Origin: Acropora yongei
Taxonomy: Eukaryota > Cnidaria > Anthozoa > Scleractinia > Acroporidae
NCBI GenBank assembly: GCA_014634225.1
Contig: BLFN01000501.1
Span: forward strand, 185,054-200,053
DNA length: 15,000 nt
Direction of reading: 5' to 3'
Part shown: piece after piece, positions 1-8,338 of the stretch
Layout of the letters: the number at the start of each line of letters is the position of its first letter
How positions within the stretch are numbered: position 1 is the first letter of the stretch
The notes under the pieces: model-generated
The model's input: only the letters and a program-made list of their open reading frames with translations
Databases searched by the model: none
Told to the model about the DNA's origin: nothing
Program-made: the position numbers and the translations under genes

Positions 1-776
1 AAAATTAGGTCGTCCTTGGTAGTTGTGCGGGATTGTTGCTCTTTGCCCGTCCGAGCTCAATGCTGTCGAACAGTTTCTTCATCTGTTCATTGGAAGTTGG
101 TTTCTTACCGTTTCTTGGTTCTAGTACGCTGGCAATGTAAGATTGTTGCCCGTTTTTCTGAGGTCTTTTGCAAATGCTCCAATGCTTTATATGGCTCAGT
201 AAAGCCAGGCTCAGAGATAAAGGAAAATGGTTTGTTGAGCGGCAGCGAGCGCGAAGGAAACGATCAATTGCGGCTCTCGGAAGCATTTCGTTTATGAACT
301 ATTGTAAACTGACAGTGTGCGATCTTTCTTCCTCGCAGACGTGCAAACCTCTTCAGAAAAACATTCAGTTCTTCTTTTATCATATCTACTATCCGTTTCA
401 AAAATTTGGTGCCACTAGGAGTAGCAAGCTATTCAGTAACATTTAGGTAAAAATTGTTAGTGTGACGTAGTCGTGATGAAGGCGTAAAATCTCAATATTC
501 ATATTTGCAATTTTGCAACTTTTAACGGGAGATTTGACGGAAACGTACCCTAGAATGTTCTCATTCTGAACTATATGGCCTTTTCGTAGTTACTGGGACG
601 GCATTGTCCGTAATTTCTTGTATTTCTTTTGTAGAAAGCTCACCGAGTTTGTTTTTTCTCATTTATTCTTGGCTTCCTACAAACAATTTGACATTTGCCG
701 CATTAATTTCCATATAAGGTCAAACGCAGTTATAATGGCTGGTAACCGAGATACAGTGAACCAATCAGAAAGCTAG
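1..776. other. No recognisable gene
   Basis: Overlapping open frames of about 90 codons exist on both strands in the first 450 bases. None shows a domain, a signal peptide or splice sites in keeping with the exons further right, and I recognise no repeat family. If the CBM14 exon at 777 is live, this stretch would be intron or 5' flank of gene A. Confidence 0.4.
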
Positions 777-951
777 AATTGCATTATCCGATGTTATGAA
801 TTTAATAATGGAAATTACCGGGATCCGGAGAATTGTTACGGCTTCATCACCTCAAACCAGATTGCAAACAAAATGAACTGTCCAAGTTTCTTAAAATACA
901 ATGAGAAAGAGGACCAGTGTGATTGGCCATGGAATGTACAGTGTGACCAAG
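777..951 (+). CDS. CBM14 / peritrophin-A chitin-binding exon, possibly degenerate
   Basis: Read from base 777 this exon gives 58 codons plus one base. It carries the CBM14 hallmarks NGNYRDPENCYGF (residues 11-23), MNCP (33-36), KYNEKEDQCDWP (40-51) and NVQC (53-56). CBM14 domains bind chitin and related glycans through three disulfides and occur in secreted matrix proteins. The donor is good (AAG/GTAGGT at 952) and leaves phase 1. Three things suggest decay. The cysteine normally found just after CYGFI is absent (Thr-Ser-Asn instead). The only usable acceptor (AG at 775-776) lacks a pyrimidine tract. That acceptor puts the start in phase 0, whereas every other exon here starts in phase 1, as if one base had been inserted at the boundary. 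It may be an upstream exon of tyrosinase gene A or an isolated relic. The domain call is strong; activity of the exon is doubtful. Confidence 0.6.
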
Positions 952-2035
952 GTAGGTTTTGTAAAACCTCTTTCTTCTTAGAGATATTTTACAGTATCTA
1001 AGACCAGCTGTTTGAGGGCGGATTCCACATATTTGATTGGCAGATTGATATCCAGTGGATAGGTGTTGACAACACAAATTTCGCTATCCTGTAGATAGCG
1101 TGATATTTGATGAAAAGTAATGTTATCTACCCAGTGGAAAACTTGAGCTACAGTTCAATCTAAGGATAAGCAGTTCTTAAAATATTAATGTTATTGATAT
1201 TCTAAGTGAGACTGCACCAGAAAGTCCACAGTTTATTCCGTGTGTCTCACGAGTTGCGTGAAGAATATTCTTTATCTCTGAAAATCGTAGCTTAAGAGCC
1301 AATCTCTATCTGAATATCAACAGTGGTCATTGGAAGAGAACAAATATATAATTCCTCAAACCTCCTCAGATGAATTGTCTAGATAAGTGATTTGCAAAAA
1401 TTTAACTTTCAGTTCTAATCGATTCTTATTTTAGCCGTAGGCGACCATCTTGATTTTGCTGCTCTGAAAAAGCTTTCAGCGGCCTTTTTAAGGCACATTT
1501 TTTTTAATATTTAGCCACACAAAACGTTATAAATCCCGATAAAAACTCATCAGTCGAAACAAACAATATTTTTTTTTCGTTAGGTCGAGAGGCTGTTTTG
1601 GGAATTTGATCAAAATTGATTTTTTTTTTACAGAATTTTAGTTTTCTTCCCTTTCGAACTACTCACAAGATATAATGACAAAACAACTAGTTTATTTCCA
1701 TTTGAAATCCATTTGTTATCACTATATTCAACAACTTTTCAAGAATGTATTTTAAAATCTCCCTAAATGATTAAAATGCGAAACGGGGAGAAAAAGAATC
1801 CAGAAGAATAGCATTGCTTGTTTGGGATTTTAAATTTTAAGATAACTTGAAATAAAAAAAATCCCACTCTCTCCATTAAAAGTTAAATAAAGAATTAGAA
1901 AAAAAGATATAATCTGGGCCTGAAAATTGAACGTTGTTGGAGGGTTTTCGGATTTTTATTAGATAATGTCAAGTTTAACAATGTTTAACAATGTTGTTGA
2001 AATGGAAGGTTAATGTCATTATTATCAACGTGTAG
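952..2035. other. Intronic or intergenic DNA between CBM14 exon and LINE remnant
   Basis: AT-rich, with T-runs near 1500 and 1620. I see no exon with a domain signature on either strand. If the CBM14 exon belongs to gene A, this is intron sequence. Confidence 0.4.
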
Positions 2036-2443
2036 GCGTGATGTCATACAGAGATAGACTTTTAACTTTAAAACTTCTTCCTTTGACATTTGACCGCGAA
2101 CTCAAAGATCTTGTTTTCTTTTACAAATGTCTGAATGGTCGCACTGATCTTAATGTTTCCGATTTTGTTTCTTTTGTTTGTCACGGCCGAACTAGACTAA
2201 GTAATTCTTATAACCTTAAAACTCCTGTATGTAAGACTAGCACTTTTCAGGCCTCTTACTTTAATCGTATTGCTAAGCTCTGGAACTATATCTGAAAATT
2301 TTCACCCCCTACCAGTTTTTCAACAACTGCTTCCTTTCGCAACCTCATTACTGAGCACGTTTCAACTTATGCTCAATCACTTTGATATATACTATCCCTG
2401 TACTTGGTCAATTGTACGATCCTGCCCCTGTCAATAAAGCTGT
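2036..2443 (+). mobile_element. 3' fragment of a LINE (jockey/CR1-like) reverse transcriptase ORF, decayed
   Basis: The frame beginning ATG at 2038 reads YRDRLLTLKLLPL, RELKDLVFFYKCLNG, RTRLSNSYNLKTP and TFQASYFNRIAKLWNYI. This is the pattern of the extreme C-terminal region of non-LTR retrotransposon reverse transcriptases common in cnidarian genomes. A TGA at 2293 follows where such proteins usually continue. The similarity goes on (PTSF, SFRNLI), meets another stop near 2382, and resumes in a second frame with YPCTWSIVRSCPCQ before a stop near 2440. It is therefore a 5'-truncated, frame-broken copy lying just upstream of the tyrosinase exon. The superfamily within the LINEs cannot be fixed by eye. 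Confidence 0.7.
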
Positions 2444-2493
2444 TAAAAAAATTTATTCTCTGAAGTCTTTTTTTTTTACCATTTTGATTTTAG

Positions 2494-3399
2494 GTACCCG
2501 TTGCGAAGAGGGAAGCACTTCATATGATGAATGTGGACAAAGGTGTACCTGTGTTGCTGGGCGATTGGTTGACTGCGTTCGAATTCGAAAAGAATTCACA
2601 TCATTGACAGATGCCGAGAAAAAACGTCACATAGATACCATATTAAAAGTATCGGCAATCGATAGTATTCATAGGGCGGAATATGAACAGCTCATAAATG
2701 AGCACTATGAGCTGTTCGATGGAGCTATTCATGAACAGAAACACTTTCTCCCTTGGCATCGTTATTACATACTGCGATACGAGAAACTCATGCAAAAAGC
2801 CGATTGCACTTTTACGGCGACCTATTGGGACTGGAGTCTAGATTCCAGGAAACCGTTTAGCATAGGTCCAGAAAACGTCTGGAACAGTGACACCGGGTTT
2901 GGAGGAAACGGTGTAGATACTGATCAAAACTGCGTGCTGGACGGTCCCTTTAGAAAGGGCGCCTGGAAACGAGTGAGACCAAATAACCAGGCGTGGCCTT
3001 CGACAGACTGCTTGACACGGGCCTTCAACGGAAATCCTCCTGGTGAGACACGATTGATGGTACTATTGGCCTCGGACGATTTCAATTCCTTTGAACAAAT
3101 ACTGAGTGGGGAGATGCATGACAACGTACATTGTGAAATCGGTGAAACCATGTGCTCACAGCAAGCCGCTTCCGCTCCGGAGTTTCTTCTTCATCACGCT
3201 TTCATCGATAAGATCTGGGACGATTGGCAAAAGAAAAGTTGTGCCCACAAAGACGCGTACTTCCCGTCGATAGAAGAAAACATGCCAGGAACCGATTTGA
3301 GACCTGTCCAACTGATTGACCTTTCTAACCAACCAGGAGGCGTAAGTGTTGAGTATGAGCCTTATGAGCCAGAAGAAAAGATAAGGGCGAAATTTGCAG
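2494..3399 (+). CDS. Tyrosinase gene A: VWC-like plus tyrosinase catalytic exon
   Basis: This 906-base exon runs from a strong acceptor (T-rich tract, TTTTAG) to the donor CAG/GTAAGA and is in phase 1 at both ends (302 codons). The open frame back to an ATG at 2382 is intron and LINE sequence, not a real N-terminus. Residues 3-27 hold a Cys cluster (C-x9-C-x3-C-x-C-x7-C) resembling half of a von Willebrand type C domain. The tyrosinase core follows. CuA ligands are His70, His79 and His88 (codons at 2703, 2730, 2757), within IHEQKHFLPWHRYY. A YWDW motif lies near residue 111. CuB ligands are His208, His212 and His234 (codons at 3117, 3129, 3195), within MHDNVH and PEFLLHHAFID. The family uses a two-copper centre to oxidise phenols and diphenols to quinones. 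The usual Asp before Pro in the CuB motif is Ala. The signal peptide must lie in an upstream exon not identified here. Confidence 0.93.
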
Positions 3400-3415
3400 G
3401 TAAGAAACCACTAAT

Positions 3416-3539
3416 GTAGCCTGCTTAGCTTGGCTTGTCTCTCTCGTAGGCCCCTCGTGGCTTTGGCGCTTGTTATCGTGGTTTCACCGCTTTCTTTGCG
3501 CGCCTAAATTACCTAAAACCGCCAAGCTACTCAGGCTAC
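3416..3539. repeat. Short inverted-repeat element in gene A intron
   Basis: GTAGCCTGCTTAGCTTGGC at 3416 is mirrored by the reverse complement of the segment ending at 3539 (GCCAAGCTACTCAGGCTAC), with three mismatches over about 19 bases. The unit is about 124 bp and looks MITE-like. It begins 17 bases past the donor of the catalytic exon. Confidence 0.55.
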
Positions 3540-3597
3540 TGCCCATGCATCCAGGACTTTGTATTAGAGACACTTTCAAGTGGACCCATCATTAATT

Positions 3598-3776
3598 TAA
3601 CAACTTATTCCATTTCTGCTTTCCCTCTCTTCTTTCTCTCTTTGATTCTTTTTTCCTTGCTTTGCTCCTTTGTTCCTTTTGTACTTTCTCTCTTTCTTTT
3701 ATTATTATTATTTTTTTATTATTTTTCCCTTCTGTTTTCTTTAATTCGTTTTTTACTCTCTCGCTCTGTTTTAGTG
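3598..3776. repeat. Pyrimidine-rich low-complexity tract
   Basis: About 180 bases composed almost wholly of C and T, with a short ATT-repeat run near 3700 to 3725. Open frames here on either strand reflect the low complexity and are not credible genes. A purine-rich stretch follows at about 3825-3910. Confidence 0.7.
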
Positions 3777-4321
3777 TATTGGAGGGCGGGCTATGTTTTA
3801 GTCCTTTTTTAGTATCTGTCAAGAATAAAAAAGCACTCAAGCAGCAGCAAAGACGTCGCAAGAAAAAGGCACAAAACAAAGCAATAAAACAAGGAAAACA
3901 AAATAAAAAACGTACATGAAGAGTAGGCGGGTCACGTCGTAGATATTTTTTTTTATGTATCAGGAGTCCATCGGTTTGCGAAACAATGCAAGATTATTTG
4001 TTTCCGTGAACAGTTAGACTCTCTGATATTGACAAAAAGTGGCTTTGTCAGTCGCGAATCGGATCGGCTCAAAAGTAAATACAATCCCTATGTGCATCGG
4101 GAAAAGAGAACGACTTCCGTTCAGAAAGAAATGGTAACCGTGAATTCAAGCTTCTGTCCGAGAAACTAGCTGCTTTTCGTTACAGAATGAAGTTTTAATT
4201 TTGTCAACACTTTTCGCCAAAGTTATTATTAAATAGTTATTTCTTTCGCAAGAAACTCAGCCACAAAGACGGGTATTACCCAAGTATTTATTACGTTCAA
4301 TTTGCAAACTTAAAAACTTTG

Positions 4322-4699
4322 TAAGAAATAGCACACAAACTGCAGTGACAAACATAACAACAAAACGCATGCCGGAAAACAAACTTCTTAACTTGGCGTT
4401 TCGTTTGTTATGACATATATTTAGAATACAAGTAACAACTAAATTTGAATTTAAGATAAGTAACTAATTAACAATAACAATGATAGAAGCTGAGAAAAAT
4501 TTGCATATAAAAGATGCAAACTAATACAGATAAAGCTTTTCACTGCTGCCATTAAATTAAATTTAGCTGTTACTTGTATTCTAAACGGCCACTTCTGAAG
4601 ATGTATGTCGAAACATACGAAACGTCCAGTTAATAATTTTGTTTTCCAACATGCGTTTTATTGTCATGTTTGTCACTGCAGTTTTTGTGCTATTTCTTA
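4322..4699. mobile_element. Foldback (long inverted repeat) element in gene A intron
   Basis: The left arm starts with TAAGAAATAGCAC at 4322 and the right arm ends with its complement GTGCTATTTCTTA at 4699. Arms also match through the stretches containing TGCAGTGACAAACAT, GGAAAACAA and, further in, TTAGAATACAAGTAAC (left, about 4421; right, about 4570). Arms are imperfect and about 130 bases long. The right arm carries a local hairpin with the sequence GAAGATG...CGAAACGTC. No transposase frame is visible and no target-site duplication was confirmed. Confidence 0.75.
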
Positions 4700-4982
4700 T
4701 TAAGCTACGATGGCCAAAGAAAAAGAATTTATTAAAGCTACGTCTAAGCTTAAGAGAGATATTTAAGGGTGGAAACGTACTTTCTCCGACAAAATTAAAC
4801 TCGCATAGAAATGTTTCTAAAACGTTGACAGCCTTGACTTTTTTACCATGGAATAGAACTAAAATTAGAAAAACAAAGGCATGTAGGGGCTGTTTCCACT
4901 GCTTAAAGAAAATGCATAGGATTAAATATATTTCAAGTTTTCGCTATCCTACGAATAAGCTGTTTGTCGTTGTTTTCTCCAG

Positions 4983-5146
4983 GGCTAAGTCTGGTCCAAC
5001 TACGTCATCAAAAGAGCCGACCTTCCACTCTCCTCAGTGAACAAGCTATCAAATTGTTTAAGATATCACCAGCCGAAGTAAAGAAGATCAGGGAGTTTGA
5101 GCAAGGGTTTGAACCCAACGTGACTGAACCTAAACATAAACACTGA
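4983..5146 (+). CDS. Tyrosinase gene A: terminal coding exon
   Basis: The acceptor TTGTTTTCTCCAG ends at 4982 and the exon starts in phase 1, matching the phase-1 end of the catalytic exon. It encodes about 54 residues beginning LSLVQLRHQ and ending in KPKHKH-like basic sequence, with TGA at 5144-5146. The identification rests on the paralogous exon of gene B (10760-10905), which begins LSLTRLQY and shares the core L-F-[KR]-x-x-P-[AS]-E-V-[KR]-[KR]: LFKISPAEVKK here, LFRLKPSEVRR there. I know no named domain with this motif. The tail is hydrophilic and basic, with no membrane segment. Two AATAAA signals lie 85 to 104 bases past the stop. The splice from 3399 to 4983 is inferred; an extra exon between them cannot be ruled out, though gene B has none. 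Confidence 0.82.
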
Positions 5147-5230
5147 TTGTTTGCTGCCCTAATTATCGCAGCTATAGTGTGCAAGGAAGTCATCCTTTGT
5201 CAGATCTCGTCATTTAGCCCAACTCAGGCA

Positions 5231-5255
5231 AATAAATTAAATACCTCCCAATAAA
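5231..5255 (+). promoter_or_regulatory. Candidate poly(A) signals of gene A
   Basis: AATAAA occurs at 5231-5236 and again at 5250-5255, about 85 and 104 bases past the TGA of the terminal exon. Placement and strand suit a short 3' UTR. The motif is frequent by chance in AT-rich DNA. Confidence 0.6.
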
Positions 5256-6117
5256 TGCTTTACCTCAAGCCGTGATTACCTCGCAATCTTAGCAATCTTC
5301 AAAAAGCATCATTAAAACAAATACAATTAGTTAATTAAAAAAAAACAAAACATCGTTTAAAGTACAGCACCTGTAGAACATTACATAATAGGTCAATTTT
5401 TTTCTTATTCTCGGCGGCTCTGACTTGTGATCAGGTGGAAGAATTTTTGTGACTTTGTTACGTTTAGCATGACACTTCGAAATCGAATTTTCTATGAACG
5501 AATTGTCTCGAAGCGTAGTTCAGCCGAGTTGACTATCTCAAGAAAAGCTAGGGCATGTTTTATTAGACTCTGCAAAGCTCAAATACCAGAATTAAATTTG
5601 TGTACTTTTAAGACACTTTTTTTTTTATTTTCAAGAGCAGAGCGAGCATTACATTCGTTGTTTATCAGCGAATAGGAAACGATCAGTGAGCTAATCAAAT
5701 TCGCAGGTTTCCAATGGTAGAACACAACTGAAGGACTACCAAAAACATATTTCTGTAGATTCATTGTTACTGTGCATCTGTTGAGTGCTAGGTCACAGTG
5801 CACGTCATAATGTGGTAAGAATTGAATACTTTGATCATAGAATCGAATACTTTGATCATAGTAGCAGTTTAAGTAGGAGTATGTGAGTGGCAAAAAAAAC
5901 AAAAAACAGTCGCAAACATGAAATTGGCAAACTGTAAGCGAGAATTAGAGTTACCTGTATTCTCGTCAAATTTTTCCACAAAGTGTTGTACCATCACCAG
6001 CTTTTTCTTGTCTTAAAGTCGTAGTTTAAGTGTGAACGATTGGGAAAAGTGTCGTTCTAACGCTCAACCAAACAGAATCCCCGCTATATTCATGTGACTT
6101 GCTTGACACTATACAAA
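5256..6117. other. Intergenic DNA, no gene seen
   Basis: AT-rich sequence past the 3' end of gene A. Short frames on both strands lack any domain or splice context. A 21-base tandem duplication lies at 5824-5861. Confidence 0.45.
5824..5861. repeat. Two-copy tandem duplication, 21-base unit
   Basis: GAATACTTTGATCATAG occurs at 5824 and again at 5845, a period of 21 bases. The unit contains the palindrome TGATCA. Nothing else marks it as functional. Confidence 0.8.
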
Positions 6118-6399
6118 ATGGCGGGCGAACGTCAAGATGCGCGTGCGACAACTTTTCAATTGATCGAAGAGGTTTATCCGCAACCTCAAAGATACTTACG
6201 CTATGCTAAAGAAAATAGAACCAAGTTTGGTCCATTGCGCAAGAAGATTTTTGAAGCAGGTCGCCGCATCTTCTGTGTGAAGCTCTTGGAGGAGCGCGTT
6301 GACAGCGCCAAGGGAGGGTCTTCTGCTGCTGATATACGTTTTCGTCCAAACCTTTCTATTCCTCTACTTCTTTCTATTTATTCTATGGCGATTATTTAG
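6118..6399 (+). CDS. Candidate small protein of unknown function
   Basis: The ATG at 6118 has a favourable context (ACAAAATGG) and opens 93 codons: MAGERQDARATTFQLIEEVY, then a charged region rich in Lys, Arg and Glu, then a hydrophobic tail SIPLLLSIYSMAII. I recognise no family. The charged first 75 residues look more protein-like than the other short frames nearby. The last residues and the TAG stop abut the foldback element beginning at 6400, so the natural C-terminus may have been cut by that insertion, and the hydrophobic end may be non-native. It could also be a first exon or part of a repeat. No upstream promoter element is evident. Confidence 0.3.
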   Translation: MAGERQDARATTFQLIEEVYPQPQRYLRYAKENRTKFGPLRKKIFEAGRRIFCVKLLEERVDSAKGGSSAADIRFRPNLSIPLLLSIYSMAII

Positions 6400-6583
6400 T
6401 AAATAAACCCCTTCTGCGGCTGGTATGTCGGCTGATAAAAGTCCGCGGCTGAGAGATTGTCCAAAAAATTAACATTTGGCCGAGAAGCAAGGCTTCGAGG
6501 GCAAATGTGAAATTTTGAGGACAATCTCTCAGCCAAGGACATTATCAGCCGACATACCAGCAAGCCAGAAAGGGGTTTATTTA
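6400..6583. mobile_element. Foldback MITE-like element
   Basis: A near-perfect hairpin of 184 bases. TAAATAAACCCCTTCTG at 6400 is mirrored by CAGAAAGGGGTTTATTTA ending at 6583. Further matched blocks are CTGGTATGTCGGCTGATAA with its complement, GGCTGAGAGATTGTCC with its complement, and an inner pair around CATTTGGCC / GGCAAATG. It has no coding capacity. The high arm identity suggests recent insertion or palindrome maintenance. Confidence 0.85.
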
Positions 6584-6658
6584 TTTTATAACCCTCCATT
6601 AATTTTCATTTCGCAATTAAGCCGCTTGTAAACATGGTTAAAAAGCGAGTGGTGATCT

Positions 6659-6774
6659 GGCTCCAGTTGTTCAAACGCTGGATAGCGCTATCTACTGGAT
6701 AAATCACTATCCCCTGGATAACTCAATTGGTTTTGCTAGTGTTTATCCGCTGAATAGTGATTTATCCGGTGGAC

Positions 6775-6805
<31 letters not shown>
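6659..6805. mobile_element. Palindromic MITE-like element with GTTGTTCAAAC termini
   Basis: The left end GGCTCCAGTTGTTCAAACG and the right end, reverse-complemented (GGCCCCAGTTGTTCAAACG), differ at one position. The matching continues inward through GGATAGCGCT and GGATAAATCACTAT. It is 147 bases long and non-coding. Target-site duplication was not clear. Confidence 0.85.
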
Positions 6806-6809
<4 letters not shown>

Positions 6810-7233
6810 GGCCAATGCGCGTGATTGACGTAAGGGAGCAGGTAAATTTGATTGGTTAACTAACTTTATTTCCACTGTGATTGCATGGACCAAAACTTGA
6901 CAAGCTGCCATGTGAAATTAACTCCCGTAACGCCCTTTAGATCAAAGTCTCGAAAACTCGACGCTTTTGGTTCATATTTTCCGACGTACTGTTCAAAAAC
7001 TTGACTTGGAAGAAATATGTTTCAGTCTCGGAATTACATCCGTGAAACACAGAGTGTGTAAAATCTGGAGCACTTGAAGGAGTTATATTGAAGGTTAACT
7101 GATTTTTTGTCGCTCTCTCGCTTAAGACGAAGTACTACAGTCCGCTTGTTGTTGTTTTGCACTGAAGGTCAACGGGTTTCATCGCGCGTTGGTTTTCGAG
7201 GCCTCTCTTTCCGGAGTAGACTGGTGTAAAACC

Positions 7234-7448
7234 ATGCCGAATTTGCAAGACTTTCTAGAGTATTCAGACCAAGCTGATTTGCTGCATAGAAGACTTCAAG
7301 GTCTTAGCTGGAAATTGGACGCTGGTGCTTTGCGAAGTTTTATCAATCCCTGTCGCGCGAGATCTTTCAGTGATGGAGCTCCGTTTGCCGGCTTTAATTC
7401 TTTATCCCGAACACTGGAAAATCGGCGGCTTTCTTTCAAGGGAACCAG
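7234..7448 (+). CDS. Candidate first exon or short ORF of unknown function
   Basis: The ATG at 7234 (context AAACCATGC) begins MPNLQDFLEYSDQADLLHRR, followed by a region rich in Leu, Arg, Ser and Phe, 72 codons in all. The frame ends in TAA at 7450-7452, but the junction reads CCAG/GTAAAA, a plausible splice donor at 7449, so this could be a first coding exon in phase 2 of its last codon rather than a complete protein. Residue composition is balanced and protein-like. I recognise no family and could not find a convincing downstream exon before gene B. It lies between two convergent genes among repeats, so part of a transposable element is a real alternative. Nothing shows that it is expressed. 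Confidence 0.3.
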
Positions 7449-7452
7449 GTAA

Positions 7453-8338
7453 AAATCTGTCCAGCCTGGAACAAATTGGCTTTCATAGTGTTGCGACTGT
7501 GTGGTTTTCTTTCCACCGACTTTTTTGGCTTCTGCATAAGGTTGACAGTTCTGCCGGCTCCATGTTTTCAAGTGCGACTGGAATTTTTCTCTCCTTCCTC
7601 CACGCTAAAGTTGGACGTGAACGGTTGGTCTATTTTATAGTTAGTAATCACAGTGTGATAAATCTCTATTTTATAAAATGACTCGGTTTAAATTTGCGTA
7701 GGACTAAATTTTAAAAGTTTACTCGTTACTTTCTTCACCTTCAAAGACATTGACAGCGCATTTTGGTGACTTTTTTGTACTTTCCGGAACAGCACTTGCC
7801 ATGCATCAGCTTTTTAATGTCACTATCGCGAGACTCAATAACACGAGTTTGGTTTTCTTCCATGTTAAATAAGAGAAAGAAAAGTTAAAATTATTGTGTT
7901 GACTATGTTTCCCCTCAACGGAAGCAATTGGAGGACAAATATCCGACGCGGGCGGGGGTTATTGCATGATACTGTCCGGCGATTTACACCACGTGACGTA
8001 AAGTAGATTTCGCGCTAAATTATCTGTTTGGATCAATTCTTAAAACATTTATTGCCAACGAGCCAGTCGAGCGAAGACGCGAGGCTGCCGAGGCGGCAGC
8101 ATTATAGAGCCGTGCGTAGGCGGAAAAAAGCTCGAGTGTTTGTAAGGTAACATTCCTGTTGTAAGGTAAGATTCCTGAGATTCCGATGACGTAGTGGAAT
8201 AGGGGTCAATTGTCTTGCAACGGACCAATGGTAGCGCGCAGAGATTGTGACGTCAAGGCCGGGTAGCTCTGAGCGTTGATACTCAAGCTTTGGCATCCAT
8301 CGAGCGGAATTGAGATCAAGTTTGAGTAGGTGTCGGGA
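7453..8338. other. Intergenic DNA, no gene seen
   Basis: Mixed composition, with a more GC-rich patch at about 8060-8110. The frames present overlap each other on both strands and show no domain. Confidence 0.45.

Noticed and set aside
5..446. Frames of about 92 codons on both strands at the left edge
   Set aside because: No recognised domain, competing overlapping frames, and no transcript features; cannot be supported as a gene.
3592..3919. Open frames of 85-95 codons on both strands
   Set aside because: Low-complexity pyrimidine and purine tracts; the predicted proteins are strings of Phe/Ser/Leu or Lys/Arg.
4585..4625. Active hammerhead ribozyme
   Set aside because: The core-like pieces CTGAAGA, stem II and GAAAC-GTC are present, but no stem I pairing was found and stem III has no loop. 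Kept only as a resemblance.
4639..5040. 133-codon open frame with a CxxC-like KACRGCFHC segment
   Set aside because: It begins in the arm of a foldback element and overlaps the terminal tyrosinase exon in another frame. No domain, and the homologous intron in gene B has nothing similar.
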